A stretch of 22,148 nucleotides of DNA from Chara braunii (taxonomy: Eukaryota > Streptophyta > Charophyceae > Charales > Characeae), in NCBI GenBank assembly GCA_003427395.1, contig BFEA01000128.1:1596240-1618387 (forward strand), read 5' to 3'. Below, one piece after another: positions 9,335 through 17,874 of this stretch. The stretch's first letter is position 1, and each line of letters opens with the position of its first letter. The notes under the pieces are model-generated. The model did no database searches and was not told where the DNA came from. It saw only the letters and a program-made list of their open reading frames with translations. The position numbers and the translations under genes were made by a program.

Positions 9335-9368
9335 CTCGCGCGCGCGCGCGTACGTACACATACACACA
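9269..9368 (+). repeat. Compound (CT)n-(CG)n-(CA)n microsatellite
   Basis: About 62 bp of CT (9269-9331) pass into CGCTCT and a CG run (9337-9350), then TACGTACACATACACACA. The tract combines H-DNA-prone pyrimidine sequence with Z-DNA-prone alternating CG/CA sequence. The Glu-Arg-rich open frames across it are not genes. Confidence 0.93.
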
Positions 9369-10805
9369 GAGAAGCCTGCACTCTGCCTGGTCACTTATCC
9401 CTCCTTTCCTCCTCCAATTCAAGGAACCAAAGCCAGGCCGCGTAGCCGCCCATGACGTCGATCCGTAGCCGTCTTCACGTCCATCTCTCCCGCTCATCCT
9501 CTATCTGTACGCGGACGTCCCTGAATGGGACGAATGGACCACGGAGGAGAAACGAGAATTCACCATGTGTGAAAAAGATGAAGTCCAGTTCCAAAGACCA
9601 GCGCGCGCTTGCGCGTGTTGCCATGTCTTTTTTAAGCACATCTTCCCCCTTACCCCTGGTGATCTCCCTCCTGCTGGTGCTCCATCCATTTTCCCTGTCC
9701 TTCGCCCGTACACCATTCCTGATCTACGTCCTGCTAGATCTGATTCCTGCTTTCCGCCGGCTTCCCACTCCTCTGCCCTCTGCACTAAATCGTCGCCCTA
9801 CAAACCCTCCCTCTCCAGGTAATCCTTCCACTCCGCTGCTCCACCGTCTAGTCCACTCACTCTTCCTTTTCCCACCAACAATCCTCCCCTTCCTCCTCCT
9901 CCTCCTCCTCATACTGTTCACCTCCTTCCGACAGTCCTTCCCTTGCTCTTCTCCTCCTCTTCCTCCTACAGATAGCCCATCCTTCAGCGATCCTCCTCGT
10001 CTTACCAGTGATGATGCTTGTTGATGCCCTCTTCTCTTCTCCGCCGTCCTCCATAGCCTTCTCCCCATTCGTGTCTACAGCTTCATCTCTACCTTCATCC
10101 ATCCTCCTCCACTTCGTAGTCGGAAAAGCGTTGCTCCTCACCCACGCTGCATCCTCCTCTCCTCTGTCTCCTTATCTACATCACCCTTCTCCTCTACCAT
10201 CTTATATCCCTTCTCCCCCACATCCTTGCATCATGATCGTCATCGCCGGCGTCATCCTCGGCTGAGTCAAGGACTCTGCACGACGAAATATTAAGGATAC
10301 GAAAAAGAGCGCGACGCAGCATACGGAGGAGGAAGGAGGAAAGGATAGACACGAAGCCATAGCAAGAGAGAACAGACCGAGAAGATACTAAAGAGGATGG
10401 AACAACAGACCGATATAAGGGGTGAAATGAATGCACGACCTGTGGGAGAGGGGAGGAATAGCGAAGAAGATAGTGAAGAGAAAGAACAACGAAAGGGGAA
10501 GAGAACGATAAGGACGAGCGAGAAGACAGGAGACGGGGAAGAGGCGGCAAGGCGGAGGCAAGAGGAGGGAAGAGAGGGGCAGGTGGGGAAGGCAGGAGGA
10601 GAAGGTAATCGGGAGGAGAAGAAACGCAAGTCAGTTAGGAGGGATCGTATAACCTTGAGTCCGAGTTTGAACCCTCGTCTTCCACGCAACATCACATGAC
10701 CTACTCGGTCATGGTCGTCCACGAAGCCGAATTCCACCAGGGATTGAACGCATATCATTCCTGCCCCCCGCCGCCGCCGCCCCCCCCTAACAATCGCCAC
10801 CTTGT
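9369..10805. other. No gene; pyrimidine-rich to purine-rich strand switch
   Basis: From about 9770 to 10262 the plus strand is strongly C/T-rich (CTCCTCCTCC, TTCTCCTCTACC). From about 10290 to 10665 it is strongly A/G-rich (GGAGGAGGAAGGAGG, GAAGAGAAAG). The halves are not an inverted repeat at sequence level. Open frames across both halves are Ser/Pro- or Arg/Glu-rich composition artefacts. A GCC/C-rich tract lies at 10764-10787. Confidence 0.65.
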
Positions 10806-10911
10806 CCCGGGGCTAGGTCCCACTTGCACGGATTAAGAGATTCTGGCCGTTGATCTTTGCTATCTACGGTCAATATCGCTTAATTCGTGTAAGTGGGACC
10901 TAGCCCCCTGG
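10806..10911 (-). mobile_element. Foldback (MITE-like) element, copy 2, inverted relative to copy 1
   Basis: The left arm holds GGCTAGGTCCCACTTGCACG with GATTAAGAGA. The right arm holds TTAATTCGTGTAAGTGGGAC. The centre CTGGCCGTTGATC...GCTATCTACGGTC is the reverse complement of the copy 1 centre (1278-1310). This sets the relative orientation and confirms a dispersed family. The right end is embedded in a tandem duplication. Confidence 0.8.
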
Positions 10912-11026
10912 CATTTAGAAGCGTCCCTTCGAGAGGCGTCCGTTGCTTAATTCGTGTAAGTGGGACCTAGCCCCCTGGCATTTAGAAGCGTCCCTTCGAG
11001 AGGCGTCCGTTCGAGAGGCGTCCGTT
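10878..11026. repeat. Perfect 67-bp tandem duplication plus 15-bp partial third copy
   Basis: 10878-10944 and 10945-11011 are identical, and CGAGAGGCGTCCGTT repeats once more at 11012-11026. The unit contains the right arm of the foldback element plus about 33 bp of flank. The duplication therefore arose after the element inserted and gives it two right ends. Confidence 0.93.
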
Positions 11027-11561
11027 CGGGGGAGTTGATTGATACCCTTCATCACCACATGCTATTGCATTACCGCGCCAACGATCACGAATTGACGGCA
11101 TGAGAATGAGGAGTACACTGGAACAGCTCTCCAGTCCGTTGAATAGAGGGAAATCAAGGATCCGAGAATGCCGAGACGTCAAGCGTCATCGTCAACCCAG
11201 TTGAAAATCGATCCCAATGGCGCAGCTCAGGGCGTACTCGCACTGCCACTCTCCCAAACGTATCTGACCGTAACTACGACCGGATCTGGATGCATCTGGC
11301 TGCATTTCCATCCAGAAATAAGAAAAAAGGTCCTAGTGCGAGTATGCCCTCACAGTCGTACTTTCCAATTCCTTTCACTGACGGATGCCACCTCAGCAGT
11401 GCTCACTCATGCTCTCTCTGACACAAATGCGTCTTCTCTCAGCCTGCAACAGGCCAAAATCGCAAGGACCGCCTCAACGAGAGATGCAAAGACGCAAAGA
11501 ATAATTTTTTTTTTAGAGCGTCGCCGTGCAGCTTGTTGAGTACATGGAACTTCGAAGTATA
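11027..11561. other. No gene recognised
   Basis: A 123-codon plus-strand frame (11168-11539) has no identifiable domain and ends in a region with a T-rich tract. I see no other structure. Confidence 0.5.
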
Positions 11562-11682
11562 GGGCCTCGCTGCACTACTCTCCAAATGTGCAAAATGAGC
11601 AAGAATCTTCCGCTACGATGTGGAAAGATCACCGCCATATTTTTTGTTTTTTGTGCATGTGGAGAGTAGTGCAGCTAGGCCC
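11562..11682. mobile_element. 121-bp MITE-like element with near-perfect inverted ends
   Basis: The first 23 bp (11562-11584, GGGCCTCGCTGCACTACTCT then CCA) match the reverse complement of the last 23 bp (11660-11682) at 22 of 23 positions. Partial pairing continues inward (AAATGTGCAAAA against TTTTTTGTGCATG). It has no coding capacity. I found no clear target duplication (left flank GTATA, right flank ACGCC), so the superfamily is undetermined. Confidence 0.72.
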
Positions 11683-11943
11683 ACGCCCTGCCCTCACGCC
11701 CGGCATTTCTGCCACGATGCGGAAGCCACAAGTGCCTCCTCATCGTACCTCGCGATCTTCACCGTGCTTTCACAACGTGCTAGACAGACGCAGACGACCT
11801 CCAGTTCCCGTTAGCGGCCAGGATATGCGGGTGGCAGAATCTACGGTTCTCTCGCGCTGAGCACGATCAGACGGCGCTTCTTGTTTCAAACAATTGCCTG
11901 TCGATACTAGGGAAGTTATTTTATTTTTTTGTTGTTTTACAAG
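11683..11943. other. No gene recognised
   Basis: Only short unconvincing frames; no repeats or inverted ends seen. Confidence 0.5.
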
Positions 11944-12301
11944 GGTTCGACCCCACGTACTGCAATGTACGCTCGTTCGAGCAACCGGCTACGCAAGTGA
12001 CATTCAGGGTGGTCGTGGGTTCAATCCCCACACACCGCACGGGCAAGCTTATTGCCAACCAACTGAGATAGTTGGCGGTCGTAGGTTCAATTCGTCGTGG
12101 GTCTGGCTGGGCACTCGTAGTGCCAGCCAACTGAGATAGGTGGCGGTAGGGGGTTCAATCTCCACTGACCGCCTGGGCACCATCAGCGCCAACCAACTGA
12201 GGGCCTACTCACACTAGGGCCCCAACTGAGATATTCAATCTCCACTGACGGCCTGAGCACCCTCAGCGCCAACCAACTGAGGGCCTACTCACACTACGGC
12301 C
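11944..12301 (+). repeat. Tandem repeats with tRNA T-arm (box B)-like motifs
   Basis: GGTTCGA/GGTTCAA starts at 11944, 12018, 12084 and 12152 (spacings 74, 66, 68). A 68-bp unit at 12154-12221 recurs at 12234-12301 with four substitutions. Units also carry CCAACTGAGATAG, whose complement CTATCTCAGTTGG resembles box A of a tRNA promoter but lies on the opposite strand from the box B-like motif. No cloverleaf forms, so these are tRNA-like or SINE-derived repeats, not tRNA genes. Confidence 0.65.
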
Positions 12302-12450
12302 TTTTATGGCAAAAAATAGCTAAACTTCGATGGTTGGGCCAGTCGCACCAGGCAGGGATATTGGCAAAAGCGGCAAAAGGGGTATCAAATGTCAGGGCAT
12401 ACGCACACCTTTTTTTTTCCTTTTTCTTTTTTTCAAAACAGATCCCTCCA

Positions 12451-12488
12451 GTGCTAGCGATGCTGATTAGAACAGACATTGCTAGCAC
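12451..12488 (-). other. LINE 3'-terminal hairpin (copy A)
   Basis: On the minus strand, GTGCTAGC pairs with GCTAGCAC. Inside are an A/C mismatch, ATG/CAT, a bulged T, CTG/CAG and a 7-nt loop. It sits 17 nt before the A tail. The same fold with a different stem sequence occurs at 15552-15591. Confidence 0.75.
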
Positions 12489-12615
12489 CCGGGGATAGGC
12501 TCCATCTATTGGTGGGGAGCATCACCTGCTGGAAAACGGGTCCAGCGTCCCTGATGAGAATGATACAATTGGAATACATCAGGACACATCAGAAAAAAGA
12601 ACTGTAGGAAGAGCC

Positions 12616-12777
12616 TGCCAGCATTGATTGCCCTGGAGACCAGGGGATTGACTGAGCAGGGAGGGGGGCCTCTTCACCCTGATCTCGGCACCGGGTGACT
12701 ACTGCTGGCTATTGACTTCCTGCATTTTAGACCTGCCAGCATTGAATGCCCTGTCTCCAGGGGATTTTCAAAGCAGA
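12616..12777. repeat. Two copies of the LINE 3' UTR hairpin module
   Basis: The module TGCCAGCATTGATTGCCCTGG, then CCAGGGGATTGACTGAGCAGG, occurs at 12616-12660 and, more diverged, at 12734-12777. CCCTGG/CCAGGG pairs around a 3-5 nt loop. Related modules lie at 15194-15237 and 15727-15765 in copy C. Each pair flanks a segment with GGCGCC/GGTGCC and GGGT(G)AAGAG on the minus strand. The UTR therefore carries an internal duplication in both copies. Confidence 0.75.
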
Positions 12778-14684
12778 CTTTATTTCCCGTATCTCTTTAC
12801 CCCTAGAGGTGGCGCCAGATGTCCCAATAAGCTGTGATACCACTTCAGGAAGTAACAACACTGTTTTGTTGGAAGAAACACTCCCTGGGGGGCTCCAGGG
12901 GAGAGTTCCTTATATGAAAGGAAAAGTAAGTGGAAGTAGTGGAAGTAAGTAGAAGTAAGTAGANTGAGTTACTGGGTTGTAACAATNAGGACAGGATNTC
13001 AGCCAGGGAGAGGGCATGGGGCGGGAAGGGGTCAGGAAAATCAGCAGGGGGGCGGAGTGGGAACGAGGGTTCTATGTTCGTCCAGTCTTTAAAACTTAAG
13101 CGGTAGTCTCTCATTTCTTCCAGATCCCTCGGTCCCTCCTCCCCATCTCCACTCCATTCTACTTTGCAATCCATCCTTCTCTCTCCCCTCCCACCCAGTC
13201 TGTACAAAATGATGTAATCCTTCTCCTGACGTCTCCTTCTTGTTTAAAGGAGTTTAGTTGTGTTTTAGCGGCCCGCCATCTTTGTGTGAGTTCGAAATGC
13301 ACCTGCTGTTGAATACACTCGGTAATTTCTGGCACCTCTACCCTCACTTTGTCCATAGCCAACATACATCTCTGCCTCCAAAGTGCCCACAATACCGCCC
13401 TCCTTCCAAGTGTGTACATAGTTTCTACGAAGGTTGTGGCAGCTTCTGCTTGTGGCCAGTGACCGGCCAGAATGGCTTGCCACGACCAGGGCCAGGGGAA
13501 TGTAGGAACCATCTTTCTCCATACCCGGTCCCACCACCTCCATATGAATTGGGTGATCGGGCATTGTAGGAAGATGTGTTCGATGGTTTCCGCCTTTTTA
13601 TGGAAAGGGAAAAGGCCTTGACACCGTTGGCACCATGGGAGCAGTAGGCCCTTTTGCTCTAAATTAGTGCGGTCGATCAACCAATCATTGGTTGGCAGAC
13701 ATCGGTGGGCGATTTGCCTTTGCAGGGAAGTGATTTTCATGGGTCTTGCCTTTTGTTCCCGAAACCATTTGATTGGGGTTAGGAGGGAGCGATCCACGTT
13801 CAAGTGTTTGGCCCATTTATCGTTGATAACGTCTCTCAGCCGTTTCTTTGGTCTGAGCATTTTGTAGGCTGACTTGACTGACAATTGGTGTAGGCTGGTG
13901 CGGCCTGCTTTAGGATTTACCCCTTGCCGGGGGTGTTCCCAAGACCATTCATCTGGGTCTAGAGGCAGGTCCTGGATAGGTTTGAAAGGCTGGAACGCCA
14001 CCCTTTGCCCTTTCTCTTCTAGGATTCTCACTCTATACACAGATGTTTTTTCTTTCTATACAAGGGGGGCTTTGCTTCCTTGGAGGGTGTTAGTCCTGGT
14101 GATTGTGCAGTATTCGATTAAGATCGCCTGGGGTGAGACCATGTGTATTTGTCCTATCTCCTGGGGAGGCTCCTTGCTGGCTACCAAGTTGCCTTCTTGT
14201 AAGGCGGGGCCTTGCTTAAGGGTTTGATACCATGCCAGCGGGATAGCTTCAACCAGGTCGCCCAAATGCTCCTTCACGTGATGGCAATATCGTAGGGTTT
14301 CCTGCATTTGGTCCCCTGTTTTCCAATCTTTTTTTTCGTCATCCCAAAGGTCCCCGACCCTGAGCACCCCTCTTTTCACCCAGCTCTTCCAGGGCAAGGC
14401 TGAGCTTGACATGATGCAACCACTGAAGTTGGTCACTCGTCGGTTTCCGAACAAGGGTTGTCGGTGGACTTTTTCCCAGCGTAGAGGGTGCGGTCTGTCC
14501 GGAAGCGGAAGTCTACGCCAGGTTTTTAATAGGGAGGGCCAGAAGTTGTCCAACACTCGGTTATCTCCGTCCAGTCCTTCCTTTGCTCGGGGGAACTTTC
14601 GTGGAATCGTCCAGAAACGGTCCTCCAACCATATCAAGGGGTGCGTGGAATGGGGGGGTTCTGGGGGCACCTCGAATAGAACAT

Positions 14685-14714
14685 GTACACGTTGTATTCG
14701 AATACAACGTGTAC
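14685..14714. repeat. Perfect 30-bp palindrome at the LINE 5' boundary
   Basis: Bases 14685-14699 (GTACACGTTGTATTC) are the exact reverse complement of 14700-14714, with no spacer. It lies within about 15-45 bp of the point where recognisable LINE coding sequence begins, so it may mark the truncation junction. Confidence 0.9.
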
Positions 14715-14843
14715 CATTTTTATTTTGATTGTCTACCGCGTGGGCGCGAGTGTGACGTACTAGCTTTCGGACCTGCGCCATCTTTCGGACCCCTTCCTTT
14801 TTCCCATGTCCAGATGTGTACAGTTCGACCCCGAGATCCCCTT

Positions 14844-14861
14844 CCCCCCCCCCCCCCCCCC
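14844..14861 (+). repeat. C18 homopolymer
   Basis: Eighteen consecutive C just upstream of the truncated LINE. The length is likely unstable and poorly assembled. Confidence 0.9.
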
Positions 14862-15147
14862 TCTGTCTGTGCCCGATTAAAGGTACCTTGCAGGAATTTG
14901 TCAGTTCCTTTTTTTTTGTGTGTTTTGATTGAAAATGCATGGGAATTTCGCGTGCCTTACAGTTGTCAGCGCCTCACCATTCACAGGCGACATGCACCTT
15001 ACGTCCTTCGAGCAGCCCGCGGCTCTTGACCATCGAGCTGCCAACACCTCGCCTCGTGCAAGCAGCCAGCACCACGCTTCCGACTCGCCACCAGCACTTC
15101 ACCTCTCGCCCACGTCGTGGCTCGTTGGTGTGTAGGGAAGAGGGCGC
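14862..15147. other. No gene recognised
   Basis: Short frames only, no motifs. The stretch lies between the homopolymer and a strong hairpin. Confidence 0.5.
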
Positions 15148-15181
15148 AGGGGCGCAGCGCTCCTGGTAGCGCTGCGCCCCT
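15148..15181. other. Perfect 14-bp GC-rich hairpin
   Basis: AGGGGCGCAGCGCT (15148-15161) pairs perfectly with AGCGCTGCGCCCCT (15168-15181) around the 6-nt loop CCTGGT. It sits 13 bp before the distal end of LINE copy C's 3' UTR module. It could be an insertion scar, the tip of a foldback element or a structured RNA element. Confidence 0.85.
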
Positions 15182-15327
15182 CACTCGGAATCCTCCAGCA
15201 TTGATTACCCTGGGATCCAGGGGATTGACTGAACAGGCTACATTTGTGGTCTCTCAGTAACTACTTCAACAGGCATAGGAAAACCTCACAACCCATGCCC
15301 ACACATACTGGTAGAATCAAAGAGGGG

Positions 15328-15611
15328 ATTAATGCCTCCATGATGCATGCAAGTACGATAGATATGAGTTAGCGAGTGACAGACACGACAGTGTAAGGTA
15401 GCAAGTGGATAGATTGTGAGTGCAGAGTACCAACACGACATCATGTGTATTGGCTGTTCATGCTTGCAATACTTTCACTGTACATAACAAGGACGCTGGA
15501 CCCGTTTTCCAGCAGGTGCTGCTCCCCACCAATACATGGAGCCTCCCCGACGTTGCTAGTGGTGTCTGCTTGTATCAGCACCCCTAGCAACTGCTCGGGC
15601 AGTTTCTCTCT

Positions 15612-15645
<34 letters not shown>
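15328..15645 (+). mobile_element. LINE 3' end inserted in plus orientation into copy C
   Basis: From about 15489 (GGACGCTGGACCCGTTTTCC, CAGCAGGTG, CTCCCCACCAATA) it matches copy A's 3' end read on the other strand (12551-12434). Then come the terminal hairpin 15552-15591, a 21-nt linker and A31 (15613-15643). AAAGAGGGG occurs at 15319-15327 and 15646-15654 and is a candidate 9-bp target duplication. The body before about 15489 is only weakly alignable, so the left boundary is inferred. Confidence 0.65.
15552..15591 (+). other. LINE 3'-terminal hairpin (inserted copy)
   Basis: GTTGCTAG pairs with CTAGCAAC. Inside are a T/C mismatch, GGTG/CACC, a bulged T, CTG/CAG and a 7-nt loop. The architecture equals that of 12451-12488 although the outer stem sequence differs. 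Confidence 0.78.
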
Positions 15646-15773
15646 AAAGAGGGGGGGAAGAATCTCTTCACCCTAAAACCGGCGCCAGATACCTGCTGTT
15701 ACATAGTAAGTTCTCCCTCCCCCCGTCATTGATTGCACTGGGATCCAGAGTATTAACTGAGCAGAGATTTGAT

Positions 15774-17190
15774 TTACCCAAAGAAACTTTGTTCCACTAA
15801 GCTCAGCGATGAAGGTGGGAACGGGTCTGGGAAGTTTGAGAGTGGCCGAAGTGTAATCGCAGGGTCGAGTGTTGTCCATTCATGGAAGCAGAGCTGGTAC
15901 TGCCTGTGAACCATCTTCTGATCCCCTCCTTGCCTTTCACTCTCTTTCACCATCCCCAACATCCCCCCGTTTGTTCTCCCAAGCCAGTTGCCACTGAATC
16001 GTTGAATATTCCGATGGATTTCCTTCAAGTCATGAAGGGTTGAGATCCGGATTTTCATCTGTTCCCACTGAGAGGAGATGTCAGCTTGTACCTGTTGCTT
16101 GATGATGTCTGTGAATTCTGGTCCGTCCAGTCTGACTTTTTCCATCTCGTGAGTGCAACGTCTCCACCATAGGACCCACATTACTGCCCTGTATCCTATT
16201 TTGAAAAAAGGTTGTGTGAGAAAGTGTTTAACTGGGGTGGATGCCAGGTTTCACAGAGGATAGCTCTTCAGTCTCATGGCCATGGAGAATTGGTGCCAAG
16301 TTGACTTCATATTCTGTCCCGCCACCTCCAGAGTCAGACCGCTCCAGGGCATTGTAGGAAGATGTGTTCAATTGCCTCCGGAAGTTTCCTGGCAGGGAAG
16401 ACCGAGGCACAAAATTTGCACTAGGGTAGTGCTCATCCTCTTTGTTCAAGGGACGATTTGTCTATAAGCCAGTCGTTGGTTCGTAGACAGCGATGGTCAA
16501 TTTGCCATCGTAGGGAGGTCACTTTGGCGGGTCTAGCTTGTATCCCTTGGAACCACTTGATTGGGCGTAGTGACTCCTTCCTAACATTTAGTTGTCTCCT
16601 CCATCTATCCTCCACCTGGTCTTTGAGGTTAGTCTTTGGCCTTAGCATTCTATAGGTGGGTTTGACCGATAGATTGTGTAGCGCTCGGATATATTTTCTA
16701 CCTTTGTTTGTTGTGTTAGGCCAGGTCCAGTTGATAGGATCAAAGAGAAGGTTAGTGATTGGTGTATTCGGTTAGAAGGCTAGCCATCCCTTTTTGTGTT
16801 GTATTACTCTGATCCAGAATAGCAGGTTGTCCTGAACCCGTTCCGTTATTTTTGGTTGGGGCCTGTGTAATATGTTCTCCTGTCTCAGTCTAAAGAGGCT
16901 GAGTAGGGACTCCCCTTGCGGGTGTCTGTCAACTATGCTGCCCACCCATTGGGGTCTCCCTCGTATGGCCACCCAGTCGCTCTCCTGCATGTTGGGGCCT
17001 TTTCGTAGGATCCGGACCTAATCCAAGGAATCATTTCGATCATTTCGTCAAGTGTTTCTTTCAAGTGGTGGCAATAGCGTAACTTAGTTCTTACCTCCTC
17101 TTGGGAGAGTCAGTCTTTTGTTGTTTGATCCCATATATCCCCTATTCTCATTACTCCTCTTGCTACCCATCCTCGCCATGGAGAGTCCAT
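15774..17190 (-). pseudogene. LINE ORF2 3' remnant, copy C, multiply frameshifted
   Basis: Fragments line up with copy A in order. WRGWVARGVMRIGDIWD (near 17185-17125) equals WKSWVKRGVLRVGDLWD. MLRPKTNLKD, IKWFQGIQARP and RTNDWLIDKSSLEQRG (16648-16433) equal the copy A zf-RVT start. IEHIFLQCP remains readable near 16370-16340 in a shifted frame. VLWWRRCTHEMEKVRLDGPE to FPDPFPP (16181-15800) equals the C-terminal part. At least two frame changes (between 16433 and 16181) and several stops break it. Copy C keeps the C-terminal frame that copy A has lost, so the two decayed independently. Confidence 0.8.
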
Positions 17191-17220
17191 ACAGTGTGAA
17201 GATTGTCTAAAGTGCAAAAA

Positions 17221-17394
17221 GTGACTAGGATGGTGCAATTACATTTTTCTTTCAATGCCCCCTTGAACTGAAGGGTCAGTGACTAGGATGGTGCAATTAC
17301 ATTTTTCTTTGAATGCCCCCTTGAACTGAAGGGTCAACGACTAGGATGGTGCAATTATATTTTTCTTTGAATGCCCTCTTGAACTGAAGAGTCT
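17221..17394. repeat. 58-bp tandem repeat, three copies
   Basis: Units start at 17221, 17279 and 17337, each beginning (G/C)GACTAGGATGGTGCAATTA and containing CTTGAACTGAAG. Units 1 and 2 differ at about one position; unit 3 has several changes. The array starts about 30 bp beyond the point where LINE copy C loses similarity. Confidence 0.95.
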
Positions 17395-17856
17395 TTTCAG
17401 GTGGTGAGGAACAATACCCAAAGTGTGTGCTGTTGCCCGGGGCAAAGGGCCTGTCACAATCTTTGTGGGTTGACAGTTGGTTGGACACATCTGAGTTTTG
17501 CAAAAACAGGGTCGCAAAGGTGACTGTCACATGGCAAATGTTGAAATCGCGAACAAGACTGGTCTGCACTGCCCTGCGGGGAATAGGGTCTTGCTCATGC
17601 TTTTAGTCAGAACAAAACAACATAGCTCTAATCATTCTTTCTAATGGATAAGAAATACGCTTGGAAGTGACGTTGTCAGTCAAACCTTGCTGGCAGTTTG
17701 CAACACTGATCCTGGAGCGGAAAAATCCTACCCAGCCGAAGCGCAACGCCTGCCCTCAACGCAACTCCCATGCACTCTAAGGTCCGCTTTCCGCAACTCA
17801 ACAGTCGTGGAAATAGCGAATGCATCCTGCCACATTCAATAGCAAGACGCACCTAT
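17395..17856. other. No gene recognised
   Basis: A 90-codon minus-strand frame (17569-17297) is partly made of the 58-bp repeat and is not called. No other structure seen. Confidence 0.5.
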
Positions 17857-17874
17857 CAGAGGTGGCAACTGGGA
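17857..17874 (+). repeat. Candidate hAT terminal inverted repeat (left end)
   Basis: CAGAGGTGGCAACTGGGA fits the 5'-CAG... terminus with a GGTGGCA core seen in many hAT families. It is followed by short TACC-containing motifs (TACCTGTACC, TTACCTGCC) like subterminal transposase-binding repeats. The partner end is not seen, which limits confidence. Confidence 0.55.

Larger units (their letters stand above)
12410..14670 (-). mobile_element. 5'-truncated LINE (non-LTR retrotransposon), copy A
   Basis: Read on the minus strand: a coding part with a zf-RVT domain (from about 14670), a 3' UTR with two copies of a hairpin module (12777-12616), a terminal hairpin (12488-12451), the linker ending TGTTTTG, then an A-rich tail (T/C tract 12410-12433). 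The endonuclease and most of the reverse transcriptase domain are missing, as in ordinary 5' truncation. The polyprotein is broken (see the pseudogene entry). The three N calls fall in its 3' coding end. No target-site duplication was found. Confidence 0.8.
12845..14940 (-). pseudogene. LINE ORF2 3' part with zf-RVT domain, inactivated
   Basis: The frame is open from 14940 to TAG at 14058-14056. It continues in the same frame from 14055 to 13159, so one nonsense codon splits it. Convincing LINE sequence starts near 14670, with W-rich segments and QPLFGNR (about residues 161-167), then WVKRGVLRVGDLWD. After the stop come SVKSAYKMLRPK, KWFREQKARP and a zinc-binding set CQRC (137-140), H155 and C160, counting from 14040. 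A frameshift near 13160-13207 moves the C-terminal part (LRPPADFPDPFPP) to another frame; in copy C the equivalent is continuous. This is the region after the RT domain in plant-type LINE proteins. No activity is expected. Confidence 0.82.
15194..17190 (-). mobile_element. Decayed LINE, copy C, interrupted by another LINE 3' end
   Basis: On the minus strand: coding remnants (17190-15774), hairpin module (15765-15727), GGCGCC and GGGTGAAGAG (near 15680-15665), then an oppositely oriented insertion, then the second hairpin module (15237-15194). This order matches copy A (12850-12616) once the insertion is ignored. No A tail is visible at its own 3' end. Confidence 0.7.

Noticed and set aside
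9452-10024. 190-codon plus-strand frame
   Set aside because: Its Ser/Pro/Leu composition follows from the pyrimidine-rich strand; no motif or conserved start context.
11944-12301. tRNA genes
   Set aside because: Box B-like motifs are present, but no acceptor stem, anticodon arm or same-strand box A can be assembled.
17221-17394. CRISPR or phage attachment repeats
   Set aside because: Pure tandem 58-bp units without spacers or associated genes.
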